From positions 1,798,001 through 1,862,000 of the forward strand of contig NZ_POSP01000003.1 of the NCBI RefSeq assembly GCF_002885975.1: 64,000 bases of DNA. The letters are read 5' to 3'. How positions within the stretch are numbered: the stretch's first letter is position 1; each line of letters begins with the position of its first letter. A program made the position numbers and the translations under genes. The stretch is from Paucibacter aquatile. GTDB taxonomy: Bacteria; Pseudomonadota; Gammaproteobacteria; Burkholderiales; Burkholderiaceae_C. This document shows positions 1 through 6,571 of this stretch, piece by piece. The notes under the pieces are model-generated. The model searched no databases and was not told the DNA's origin. It saw nothing but the letters and a program-made list of their open reading frames with translations.

Positions 1-125
1 TCGGGCGCGCTGGCATCGGCGGCCAGGGACAGGCCCGGATTGATGGCCATCAGCGCCAGCAAGCCCGAGGCCAATGCGGCGCGGCCGCGGCGGGCCAGGG
101 TGGAGGTGGATGAATGGACTTTCAT
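1..125 (-). CDS. Secreted protein, N-terminal signal peptide only (cut by window edge)
   Basis: Only the first 41 codons lie inside the window, so the mature function cannot be told. The visible part is a classical Sec signal peptide: a basic n-region (MKVHSSTSTLARRGR), a hydrophobic core rich in A/L/G, and an Ala-X-Ala type cleavage region (SLAADA) near residue 35. The ATG at 125 is preceded by an AAGGAAAG ribosome site at a suitable distance. A periplasmic, secreted or outer-membrane product is expected. The gene is transcribed leftward out of the window, in the same direction as the PEP-CTERM gene behind it. Confidence 0.65.
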   Translation of the reverse strand, partial: MKVHSSTSTLARRGRAALASGLLALMAINPGLSLAADASAP

Positions 126-267
126 GGCGAATCGTCTTTCCTTGTGCTGCTGCGCCCGGGCAGATGCCCCGGCAGGGCCGCGTCAGCGGCGCCCTGGGCT
201 CTCGCACATCGACCCACGAGAGGGCGCACGCCGGCTCGGCGGACGGCCGATTCTGAAAGCCGAGCCC

Positions 268-308
268 TGAAAACAACAGCGCGCCGGAGGCAGTGCCGCG
301 CGGCGCGC
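268..308 (-). terminator. Rho-independent terminator candidate after the PEP-CTERM gene
   Basis: A 7-bp perfect stem (GCGCGCC at 279-285 with GGCGCGC at 302-308) is followed, in the leftward direction, by a T-rich run (TGTTGTTTT). It lies about 65 nt past the stop of the leftward gene ending at 374 and before the next leftward gene, so it probably ends that transcript. Confidence 0.5.
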
Positions 309-373
309 TCTTGGGCAGCGCCTGGCGCCACCCCGGTTCAAAAAACCAGAACAGGAGCTCGCGCGCCTGCGCC

Positions 374-952
374 TCAGGCCTTGCCTTGGCTGCTGCGGCG
401 GCCGCGGCCCACCACGCCGGCCAGGCCCAGGGCGGCCAGGGTCAAGGCCAGGGTGGCCGGCTCGGGCACATGGTTGTCCGGGCCGAAGGTGGCCTTGAGC
501 TGGCCGATGGTGAAGGGGCCAGGAATGTCGAAGTGGTGCGTGCGGGCTTCATCGGCGCCCAGACCCTCGAAGTTCAGGCCTTGGCCACCACGCTGATCAC
601 CACGGACGTATTCCGTGCGCAAGTAGAAGTTGGTGAAGCCGCTGTTGTCCACGGTGGCCCAGAAATTACTCAGCTGATCCAGGCCGTAAAAGAAGTTTTC
701 GGTCACACCATCCAGCTCGATCTGCAGATGGAAACTGAAGCTCTTGAGATCGGTATAGCTGATGTCGCCGCTGAACTGGCCCGAGTTGGTTTCAAAGGAG
801 CCGGTGCCGGTGGCCTTGGCTGCGGTCCACCAGCTGCTGGTGCCATGGCCCGAATAGCTCAGGCTGACCGGTGCGGCCTGGGCCGACATCAGGGTCAGGG
901 CGGCCGCGGCGCCGATCAAGGTCTTGCTGAAGATCGTGGATGTAAAGGCCAT
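374..952 (-). CDS. PEP-CTERM sorting domain protein
   Basis: A 192-residue exported protein. It starts with a signal peptide (residues 1-27, ending in SAQA-AP). A beta-rich middle of unknown function follows. The C-terminal sorting signal has the motif VPEPATLAL, a hydrophobic helix (LTLAALGLAGVVG) and a final basic cluster (RGRRS). Such tails are known substrates of the XrtA/exosortase system, linked to exopolysaccharide-producing Gram-negative bacteria, which processes proteins at the inner membrane before release to the surface. The start at 952 is preferred over upstream in-frame starts because it gives a clean signal peptide and has GGGAG upstream. No exosortase or EPS gene is in the window, so the partner locus is elsewhere. 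Confidence 0.85.
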   Translation of the reverse strand: MAFTSTIFSKTLIGAAAALTLMSAQAAPVSLSYSGHGTSSWWTAAKATGTGSFETNSGQFSGDISYTDLKSFSFHLQIELDGVTENFFYGLDQLSNFWATVDNSGFTNFYLRTEYVRGDQRGGQGLNFEGLGADEARTHHFDIPGPFTIGQLKATFGPDNHVPEPATLALTLAALGLAGVVGRGRRSSQGKA

Positions 953-1276
953 GGTGTTGGTTCTCCCTCGGGGGTGAAATGCATCGATGCCGTGTGGTGT
1001 TCTCCGGCGTGTTCTCGGTCCTTGTTCGCGGCCGCCGGGCTGCCGCCAGCACCAGAAACAAGCGCTGCGGCAGGCCCCTGAAAGACACGGGTTTGACCGG
1101 ATGCGAATTTTGCCGGCGCACCGACGCGCCACACCCCCCGCAACTGGGTGCTTGGGTTTATTCACGCGCCTGTTCAGCGCAGCCACGGGGCGCATGTCGC
1201 CCGCCCGATGTTTTCTACACTGGGTGCTGGCATGGCCTGTTGTCAAGCCAGCCAGCGAAAACTGAAGGGTCAAGTC
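953..1276. other. Divergent intergenic region, no gene seen
   Basis: This 324-base stretch separates the leftward PEP-CTERM gene from the rightward DUF1992 gene. It must hold both promoters. The best rightward -10 candidate is TACACT at 1216-1221, with no good -35. I looked for a sigma-54 site for the PEP-CTERM gene, as known for some such genes, and found none with correct GG-N10-GC spacing. Confidence 0.4.
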
Positions 1277-1603
1277 ATGCGTGACGACGAAATTGCCCAG
1301 CACCTGCAAGAAGCACTGAAGTCGGGCGAACTGCAATCAGCCCAAGGCTTTGGGCAGCCCCTGCCCGAGGACGAGGCCTGGCAGGCCACGCCCGAGAGCC
1401 TGCGCATGAGCTTCAAGATCCTGAAAAACGCAGGCCACGCGCCGGCCGAGGTGGGCCTGTTTCGTGACAAGGCGGCGCTGCAAGCACGCATCGCCGCCTG
1501 CGAGGACGAGGCCCTGCGACGGGATCTGCAGACCCAGCTCAGCCAGCTCGAGCAAAGCCTGAGCCTGCGGCTGGAGTCGCTGCGCGTCCACAATCAGCTG
1601 TGA
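1277..1603 (+). CDS. DUF1992 (DnaJ-subfamily-C28-like) protein
   Basis: A 108-residue cytoplasmic protein of the DUF1992 family, conserved in bacteria and in eukaryotic DNAJC28, with no established biochemical role. The family signature is visible: an N-terminal helix beginning MRDDEIAQHL, then GELQSAQGFGQPLP (the G-x-G-x-PL turn), then LRMSFKILKNAGHAP. A C-terminal helical pair (residues 70-105) looks coiled-coil-like. The start at 1277 is chosen because AAGGG lies just upstream and the family begins close to this helix; upstream in-frame starts add unrelated sequence. It faces the convergent hydrolase gene, with 11 nt between the stops. Confidence 0.8.
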   Translation: MRDDEIAQHLQEALKSGELQSAQGFGQPLPEDEAWQATPESLRMSFKILKNAGHAPAEVGLFRDKAALQARIAACEDEALRRDLQTQLSQLEQSLSLRLESLRVHNQL

Positions 1604-1614
1604 GCGGATGTCCT

Positions 1615-2256
1615 TCAGCGATCCCGCACATGCGGGTTGCTGCGCCGTTCCGCGCCAAAGCTGCTCTCCGGCCCGTGGCCAGGGATGAACACGGTCTCAT
1701 CGCCCATGGGCCAGAGCCGCTCGCGGATCGAAGCGAGTAAGGTGGCGTGGTCGCCACCGGGAAAATCCGTGCGGCCGATGCTGCCGGCGAACAGCACATC
1801 GCCCACAAAGGCACGCGCAATCTGTGGTGAATGGAACACCACATGGCCCGGCGTGTGGCCCGGGCAATGGCGCACGTTCAAGGTCTGCCGGCCGATCTGC
1901 ACCGTATCGCCGTCGGCCAGCCAGCGTGTCGGCGTGAAGGGCTCGGCGGCGGGAAAACCGAACATCTGGCTCTGCTGCGGCAGCCCATCGATCCAGAACT
2001 GATCGCCCGGATGCGGCCCGATGATGGGCAGCTGCAGCTCACGCGAGAGCTGCCCTGTGCCGCCGGCATGATCGATGTGCGCATGGGTCAACCAGATCGC
2101 TTGGAGCGTCACACCCTGCTGCTGCACCGCCGCCCGGATGCGCGCCAGATCACCGCCGGGGTCGATCACCGCCGCCTCCAGCGTCTCGTCACACCAGACC
2201 AAGGAACAGTTCTGCTGGAAGGCGGTGACGGGAATGATTTGGTAGCGCAGGGTCAT
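1615..2256 (-). CDS. MBL-fold hydrolase, glyoxalase-II-like (YcbL type)
   Basis: A 213-residue metallo-beta-lactamase-fold protein. The metal-binding motif THAHIDHAGG (residues about 61-70) has the HxHxDH pattern. Further ligands appear in HCPGHTPGH, in the bridging Asp of FVGDVLF and in the final IPGHGP. Compact proteins of this type (YcbL, glyoxalase-II type II) hydrolyse thioesters such as S-lactoylglutathione; the substrate here is not proven. It lacks the long C-terminal helical domain of classical GloB. The start at 2256 (MTLRYQ) has AAGGAGG upstream, which beats an in-frame start seven codons earlier. A 16-bp direct repeat lies just upstream and may regulate it. Confidence 0.85.
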   Translation of the reverse strand: MTLRYQIIPVTAFQQNCSLVWCDETLEAAVIDPGGDLARIRAAVQQQGVTLQAIWLTHAHIDHAGGTGQLSRELQLPIIGPHPGDQFWIDGLPQQSQMFGFPAAEPFTPTRWLADGDTVQIGRQTLNVRHCPGHTPGHVVFHSPQIARAFVGDVLFAGSIGRTDFPGGDHATLLASIRERLWPMGDETVFIPGHGPESSFGAERRSNPHVRDR

Positions 2257-2579
2257 GATGAAGGAGGCTGAGAACAAAGTTTCGAAGTGACTGGCAAATT
2301 ATCGAAGTCTCAGGGGGCGGCAGCGAACGGCGTGAAGTCAAAGTTTCGAAGTGAGTTGTCGCGCTTGGGAAAAGCGGGCGGGGAGCTGTGTGGGAGGGGG
2401 CAGCTGCGGTGATGGATGCCGGCTGAGGCCACATTCGGCGTGGCCACCAGTTAACCGGCTCCAACCAGCGCAAAACCGCCCTGCAGCATCGAACGATTCC
2501 AGGGCGCATGCCCGACTGCGGCCGAGCGCGGGTTGAGCGACCTTTGCATCGGCATGGTGGTATCGATCAACCCAGAAGT
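2257..2579. repeat. Intergenic region with a 16-bp direct repeat upstream of the hydrolase gene
   Basis: The exact 16-mer caaagtttcgaagtga occurs at 2275-2290 and again at 2339-2354, a 64-bp period. A shorter relative (atcgaagt) lies between them. The core TTCGAA is palindromic. Both copies sit directly before the leftward hydrolase gene, so they may be operator sites. Further right, a perfect 6-bp hairpin (GGCCAC/GTGGCC, 2427-2445) follows the end of the rtcB transcript but has no T-run. No gene is supported here. Confidence 0.5.
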
Positions 2580-3806
2580 TCAGCCCTTCACACAAACCAC
2601 CTGCTTCAGGGTATGCACCACGTCGACTAGATCCGCCTGCGCGGCCATGACGGCGTCAATGTCCTTGTAGGCTGCAGGCGTCTCGTCAAGAACGTCTTTG
2701 TCCTTGCGGCATTCCACACCTTCAGTGGCGGCACGATGGTCAGCCAAGGTGAAGCTGCGTTTGGCATCGCCACGGCTCATGACACGGCCGGCGCCATGCG
2801 AGCAGGATTCGAAAGACTCCGGATTGCCCTTGCCGCGCACGATGAAGCTGCGCGCGCCCATGCTGCCTGGGATGATGCCCAGTTGGCCAGCCTTGGCGCT
2901 CACGGCGCCCTTGCGGGTGACGAATACGTCCTCGCCAAAGTGCTGCTCGCGCTGCACATAGTTGTGGTGGCAGTTCACCGCCTCGATATGGCTCTGGAAG
3001 TTCTTGTGCAGCACCGTTTTCGCTGCTTCGATCACGCGGCGCATCATGACCTCTCGGTTCATCGCGGCGTACTTCTGTGCCCAGCTCACGGCGCGCACGT
3101 AGTCGCCGAAGTAGCGGCTGCCTTCCTCAAAGTAGGCCAGGTCGCGATCCGGCAGATTGGCCTGGTGGCGCATCGCGTCCTTCTTGGCCAGTTCGATGAA
3201 CATGGTGCCGATGGCATTGCCCACGCCTCGCGAGCCCGAGTGCAGCATGAACCAAACGGCACCAGCCTCGTCGAGACAGACCTCAATGAAGTGATTGCCG
3301 CTTCCGAGCGTGCCCAGATGCTTGTGGTGGTTGGTTTTATCCAGCTTGGGATAGCTTCGGCAGATCTCCTTGAATTCAGGCTCGAGCTGCGCCCAAGCCG
3401 TGTCTACAGAACCTGGCGGCTTCTGCCAAGCACCCGGGTCACGGTTGCCTGGCGCGCGTCCATGCGGCACCGCTCGCTCAATCGCCGCGCGCAGTGGGGC
3501 GAGGTTGTCGGGCAGGTCCTCAGCGCGCAGCGTGGTCTTGCAGGCCATCATGCCGCAGCCGATGTCCACACCCACGGCGGCCGGAATGATGGCCTTGATG
3601 GTCGGGATGACCGAACCCACGGTAGCGCCGATACCGAAGTGCACGTCCGGCATCGCAGCCACATGCTTGAAGACGATGGGCAGGCGTGCCGCGTTGGTGA
3701 GTTGGCGCTTGGCTTCGGGCTCGATGGGCACGCCACGCGTCCACATCTTCAGCGGCACACCGCCGGGGACGTCCTCGTGGATATGTTGAGTTTGTTCTTG
3801 TTCCAT
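2580..3806 (-). CDS. rtcB: RNA-splicing ligase RtcB
   Basis: A 408-residue RtcB, the same length as the E. coli enzyme. RtcB joins RNA 2',3'-cyclic phosphate or 3'-phosphate ends to 5'-OH ends, using GTP and Mn2+, as in tRNA repair after anticodon cleavage. The guanylylated histidine is in the motif SHGAGRVMSRG, at residue 337, matching the E. coli position. Metal-binding signatures are present: PDVHFGIGATVG, VGVDIGCGM, GTLGSGNHF, and HSGSRGVG with later CHHNY. The gene is the last in a leftward island after a slipin gene (65-nt gap), an HNH gene and tRNA-like sequences. No RtcA cyclase or RtcR activator gene is visible. The start at 3806 is the only one giving the family N-terminus. Confidence 0.95.
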   Translation of the reverse strand: MEQEQTQHIHEDVPGGVPLKMWTRGVPIEPEAKRQLTNAARLPIVFKHVAAMPDVHFGIGATVGSVIPTIKAIIPAAVGVDIGCGMMACKTTLRAEDLPDNLAPLRAAIERAVPHGRAPGNRDPGAWQKPPGSVDTAWAQLEPEFKEICRSYPKLDKTNHHKHLGTLGSGNHFIEVCLDEAGAVWFMLHSGSRGVGNAIGTMFIELAKKDAMRHQANLPDRDLAYFEEGSRYFGDYVRAVSWAQKYAAMNREVMMRRVIEAAKTVLHKNFQSHIEAVNCHHNYVQREQHFGEDVFVTRKGAVSAKAGQLGIIPGSMGARSFIVRGKGNPESFESCSHGAGRVMSRGDAKRSFTLADHRAATEGVECRKDKDVLDETPAAYKDIDAVMAAQADLVDVVHTLKQVVCVKG

Positions 3807-3826
3807 GATCTAGTTTCCAATGTAGA

Positions 3827-3866
3827 GCCCCGGCCGAGCGAGATTCAAGTTGCGCCCAGCCGGGGC
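3827..3866 (-). promoter_or_regulatory. Hairpin between slipin and rtcB
   Basis: An 8-bp perfect inverted repeat (GCCCCGGC at 3827-3834, GCCGGGGC at 3859-3866) with a 24-nt loop fills most of the 65-nt gap between slipin and rtcB. There is no T-run, so it is more likely a processing, stability or partial attenuation element than a full terminator. Confidence 0.35.
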
Positions 3867-3871
3867 GGTGA

Positions 3872-5008
3872 TCAACGCAGCTTCACGAGCCCGTTGAGCA
3901 CCTGGTCCAGACCTCCGAAAACGGAGATCTTGTCAATGCGCTCCGCCACACGCTCCAGGGTTTCCAGTTCCTTGAGGCGCAGGGCGACGGGGTTGTCCTC
4001 CATCACCTTGGCGGTGTTCAGCAGCGAGCGCGTTGCAGCGGTTTCCTCGCGGCGGCGGATCACGTTGGCTTCGGCCGCTTTCCCGGCCTCCACCACCTGA
4101 GCGAGGATGGTCTTCATCTCGCCCGGCAGCACGATGTCCTTGACGCCGACGCTGGTCAGCTCGAGCCCGAGGGCGGCGAGCTTGTCCTTGACCTGGGCGG
4201 TCACGACCTCATCGATGACGCTCTTGTTCTCAAGAAGCTCATCGAGCGAGCGTGTGCCCACCGCAGCGCGTAAGCCGAGTTGCAGTTCGCGGTACAGGTG
4301 CTCGGCCGGCTTGGCCAGCGCCTTGTAGGCGCTGAGCACGTCCGAATAGCGCCAGGTGGCCGAGAGATTGAGTCGCAGCGCCACCTTGTCTCGGGTCAGG
4401 ATTTCCTGGCCCGTGACTTCAACGGACTGCAAGCGCAGGTCCACCAGCTCCACGTTCACACTGCGGTTGAACTTCCAGAAGGCGAACGAACCCGCACCGA
4501 GCAAGCGCTCGATCTTGCCGTCGACCCACAGAATGCCCGCGCCGTGTTCCGGCACGACCACCTGCAGCACACCAGCCAGGCCGGTGATGCTGCGCGGACG
4601 CAGCTGGGTCTGCAACAGGCGGGCGGTGAGCGCAGGCGACAGTTCTGGGGTGCTGGCCAGGTCGATCACCTCAAGCTGCACATCCACCAAGCCCTTCCAG
4701 TACAGCCGGCGGGTTTCAGGCGGCAGCAGCTCAACCAGCACACCGTTCTCACTGCGCAGGCCGACCTGCGTCGCATTCAACTCAACACGAACGAACTCGG
4801 CCTCGACCACCGCCGGCTCTTTGGCCAGCAAGTAGTCCGTCAGCGGGTGCACGAAAGCCGGAGCTCCGATGGCGACCAGTTCGACCTGAAGCCGATCCAG
4901 TCCAGACAGGAGCCAATGTGTGCCAGGTTGCAGCACACGCTCGAAGTCGCCATTGCGCAGCAGCAGGCCGCGCTCGTTCTTCTTCACATTGACACGCTTG
5001 ATCGTCAT
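3872..5008 (-). CDS. Slipin (SPFH/stomatin family) protein
   Basis: A 378-residue SPFH-domain protein. SPFH proteins oligomerise on membranes and scaffold other enzymes; slipins are recurrent partners of RtcB in bacterial RNA-repair operons (established genomic association). The N-terminal ~150 residues are soluble and beta-rich. The SPFH core spans roughly residues 150-310 (VVVPEHGAGILWVDGK, then VEVTGQEILTRDKVALRL and AVGTRSLDELLENK). A charged helical coil follows (VEAGKAAEANVIRRREETAA, then LLNTAKVMEDNP). No clear transmembrane helix is seen at the N-terminus, so membrane contact would be peripheral. AAGGAG precedes the ATG. It lies 65 nt before rtcB, and the preceding 260 nt hold no gene. 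Confidence 0.85.
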   Translation of the reverse strand: MTIKRVNVKKNERGLLLRNGDFERVLQPGTHWLLSGLDRLQVELVAIGAPAFVHPLTDYLLAKEPAVVEAEFVRVELNATQVGLRSENGVLVELLPPETRRLYWKGLVDVQLEVIDLASTPELSPALTARLLQTQLRPRSITGLAGVLQVVVPEHGAGILWVDGKIERLLGAGSFAFWKFNRSVNVELVDLRLQSVEVTGQEILTRDKVALRLNLSATWRYSDVLSAYKALAKPAEHLYRELQLGLRAAVGTRSLDELLENKSVIDEVVTAQVKDKLAALGLELTSVGVKDIVLPGEMKTILAQVVEAGKAAEANVIRRREETAATRSLLNTAKVMEDNPVALRLKELETLERVAERIDKISVFGGLDQVLNGLVKLR

Positions 5009-5264
5009 GGTGTTCTCCTTGTTGCAGCGTGTGTTTCAAATAGGGTGCCGTTACAGCGCGGACACGGACCTCGGATGCCTGGGACTGGGTGCCACGGTGC
5101 GTCGTCGGCATGCCCTTTCTGGACAAGCCTCGGACTGACCGTGGACGCAGACCCCGCGTGCCCGAAGCTCAGGTGGCCGCGCTGATGCCGTTCAAACCCG
5201 AAGGCAGACCGGCACGTTCGGCGGGGTGGTCTTTCGACCGTTTTTCACTGGCGTGACAGGCCAT

Positions 5265-5337
5265 TTGTGGAGTGGGAGTCGAACCCACGACACACGGATT
5301 CCAAATCCGTTGCTCTACCCGACTGAGCTATCCAGTG
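5265..5337 (-). ncRNA. tRNA-like RNA with UGG anticodon loop and defective acceptor stem
   Basis: Read leftward, this sequence folds as a near-complete tRNA. The D-arm is GCTC...GAGC. The anticodon arm is ACGGA-TTTGGAA-TCCGT (anticodon UGG, proline). The T-arm is GTGGG-TTCGACT-CCCAC. The acceptor stem pairs only at its inner four positions (TGGA/TCCA), the outer three mismatch, and there is no encoded CCA. It is therefore unlikely to be a normal translational tRNA. It directly follows the CCA end of the neighbouring tRNA-like element and precedes the slipin gene by about 255 nt. It could be a decaying tRNA gene or a purposeful tRNA mimic. Confidence 0.6.
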
Positions 5338-5425
5338 GTGGCGAAACCGGGAGTCGAACCCGGACCCTTGCGGGACAACCGTGCTTCACCGTATCGGCCT
5401 CTTCCAGCAGAGCGGCATGCGCCGC
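5336..5425 (-). ncRNA. tRNA-like 3' domain with T-arm and encoded CCA
   Basis: Read leftward, the 3' end is a perfect T-arm (CCGGG-TTCGACT-CCCGG), a 3' acceptor strand TTTCGCC, discriminator A and CCA. A D-arm-like hairpin (CTC-TGCTGGAA-GAG, near 5399-5414) and the sequence GGCGCAT upstream could supply a partial 5' acceptor strand (5 of 7 pairs). The middle does not make a normal anticodon arm; it holds a CCC-GCAA-GGG hairpin with a GNRA loop. tRNA-like modules fused to other structure occur in YrlA-type Y RNAs near rtcB in other bacteria, so this is a candidate of that general kind. A decayed tRNA is the alternative. Confidence 0.4.
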
Positions 5426-5454
5426 AGCGACGGGACGGACCCGGCCACAGCGCA

Positions 5455-5520
5455 CCGGTGGGGTGGTACCCCCTACCTGTGAGCCCTGCCTTCCAAGGCA
5501 GATCTGTTGGCGCCTGGGCC
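5455..5520 (-). other. Hairpin pair after the HNH gene, possibly a decayed tRNA
   Basis: Between the HNH stop and the tRNA-like elements lie two hairpins. One is CTGCC-TTGGAA-GGCAG (5486-5501), whose loop resembles the UGG anticodon loops nearby. The other is GGTGGGG...CCCCTACC (about 5458-5478), in the place of a T-arm. They have anticodon-arm/T-arm spacing, but no D-arm or acceptor is recognisable. Confidence 0.25.
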
Positions 5521-5531
5521 GACCTCGTGGA

Positions 5532-6092
5532 TCAACTCAGGCGCGATTCTTTCGGCAGCCGTGCGGCCAGCCACTCATGCACGTCCGCACGAATCCGCCT
5601 GCCCTTGAGCAGGAAGTCCTCGAAGCGGCTGGGCACATAAGGCGTGAACAGCAGCGGCATCCCGGCCTCCTCCGGCGTGCGGTCGGCCTTGCGCGCATTG
5701 CAAGCGCGGCAGGCAGCGACCGTGTTCATCCAGCTGAGAGGGCCGCCACGCGAGGCCGGCAGGATGTGGTCGACCGTGAGTTCGCGCAGGTCATGCGCAT
5801 CGCCACAGTAGGCACAGGTCTGTCGGTCACGCCGGATCAGCTTGAGCTTGTTGAAGCCCGGCTCTCGCTCGAAGAGGTTCAAGCGCGAACTGCCGCTCAA
5901 GGCCAGGATGGCTGGAACTTCAATCCTGGACTGAAGGCCGGAGTGGACGTTCATGCCGCCGCGCAGGACGGCCAGCGGCGTATCACCGAGCGACCAGGCC
6001 ACGGAGCGGGAGGCCACATGGACCGCCCCCTGCTCGACCGAGATCCAGGCCTGGGGCTGGCCGGTGATGTCCAACTGCAATACATCGTGCAT
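5532..6092 (-). CDS. HNH endonuclease in the RNA-repair island
   Basis: A 186-residue protein with a C-terminal HNH nuclease domain. The zinc-ribbon version of the fold is clear: CAYCG (near residue 93), the catalytic VDHILPASRGG (near 107), the N of SWMNTVAACRACN, and the closing CRAC pair. The N-terminal 80 residues (MHDVLQLDITGQPQAWISVE...) are a small beta-rich region that I do not recognise in detail. HNH domains cut DNA in most cases, a few act on RNA; the substrate here is unknown. An AAGGAGG ribosome site sits just upstream of the ATG at 6092. The gene is embedded between tRNA-like sequences upstream and downstream, in line with slipin and rtcB. Confidence 0.8.
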   Translation of the reverse strand: MHDVLQLDITGQPQAWISVEQGAVHVASRSVAWSLGDTPLAVLRGGMNVHSGLQSRIEVPAILALSGSSRLNLFEREPGFNKLKLIRRDRQTCAYCGDAHDLRELTVDHILPASRGGPLSWMNTVAACRACNARKADRTPEEAGMPLLFTPYVPSRFEDFLLKGRRIRADVHEWLAARLPKESRLS

Positions 6093-6250
6093 GGCGTCCT
6101 CCTTTCTGCGACTGGGCACGACTGAAATTCAACGACGAAGGCGGCGAGGCTCCAAGCTGCGCCCAGCGGATTCAAGGCTTAGTGCTCTTCCAGCAGAGCG
6201 AGGCCACGACTGACCAATGGGCGGCAGCGCTGCTCAACGCTGGTAGTGAT

Positions 6251-6316
6251 GGCGGTTCTGCTCCCAAAGCAGTTGCGCTTTCCACTTGCGCCACACACGG
6301 GTCCTGCTCCCAAGGG
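6251..6316 (-). pseudogene. tRNA-Pro(UGG)-like remnants, two partial copies
   Basis: Read leftward, 6258-6291 matches the 5' two-thirds of a proline tRNA. It has a D-stem GCGC/GCGC, then the anticodon arm CTGC-TTTGGGA-GCAG, with U33, anticodon UGG and G37. The T-arm that should follow is not canonical. A second partial copy of the anticodon arm (TTGGGAGCAG, 6303-6316) lies just upstream and shares ten bases exactly. The pair looks like a duplicated tRNA-Pro fragment, either decayed or reduced on purpose. Confidence 0.45.
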
Positions 6317-6401
6317 TTGTCGGTGACGGGTTCCGACGCCGCCCAATCTTTGCGGCCGGTTTGCGCCTATCGAAGCGAGAGCTCGACGACAGGCTTGGGT
6401 T

Positions 6402-6476
6402 TGGCATCCCGTGCGGGAGTCGAACCCGCCTCTTCGGCTTGAAGGGCCGAGGACCTCACCGGAAGTCCAACGGGAC
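6402..6476 (-). tRNA. tRNA-Glu(UUC)-like, with C at position 33
   Basis: A 75-nt cloverleaf. The acceptor is GTCCCGT/ACGGGAT (7 bp, one G-U). The D-stem is short (GAC/GTC), as is normal for tRNA-Glu. The anticodon arm is TCGGC-CCTTCAA-GCCGA and the T-arm GCGGG-TTCGACT-CCCGC. Discriminator G and CCA are encoded. The anticodon reads UUC. The base before it is C, whereas U33 is almost universal in elongator tRNAs. The D-loop (TTCCGGTGAG) can also be drawn with a 4-bp stem, which recalls tRNA-Sec and so-called allo-tRNAs. It lies 12 nt from the tRNA-Arg, likely on the same transcript. It may be a specialised or non-translational tRNA. Confidence 0.7.
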
Positions 6477-6488
6477 AGAAATGAAAGC

Positions 6489-6565
6489 TGGCGCCTCGTG
6501 GAGGATTCGAACCTCCGGCCTCCGGTTTCGTAGACCGGCGCTCTGCTCCGCTGAGCTAACGAGGC
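6489..6565 (-). tRNA. tRNA-Arg(ACG)
   Basis: A 77-nt gene with a full canonical cloverleaf. The acceptor is GCCTCGT/ACGAGGC (7 perfect pairs). T8 and A9 are present, the D-stem is GCTC/GAGC, and the anticodon arm is CCGGT-CTACGAA-ACCGG with U33 and anticodon ACG. The variable loop is AGGCC, the T-arm GGAGG-TTCGAAT-CCTCC, and discriminator G and CCA are encoded. It is the best-formed tRNA in the island and could be charged with arginine. It is unusual in standing upstream of an HNH-slipin-rtcB gene set. Confidence 0.85.
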
Positions 6566-6571
6566 CATGCA

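Larger units (their letters stand above)
5399..6200 (-). repeat. Exact 16-bp repeat flanking the HNH gene
   Basis: ctcttccagcagagcg occurs at 5399-5414 and 6185-6200, on either side of the HNH gene. Read leftward it forms a D-arm-like hairpin (GCTC-TGCTGGAA-GAGC), similar to D-arms of tRNAs. The repeat suggests duplicated tRNA-derived sequence flanking the nuclease gene. The coordinates given span both copies. Confidence 0.6.

Noticed and set aside
6402..6476. Selenocysteine tRNA
   Set aside because: The D-loop and CTTCAA loop recall tRNA-Sec, but the 7-nt loop gives UUC, there is no long variable arm, and the acceptor has 7 rather than 8 pairs.
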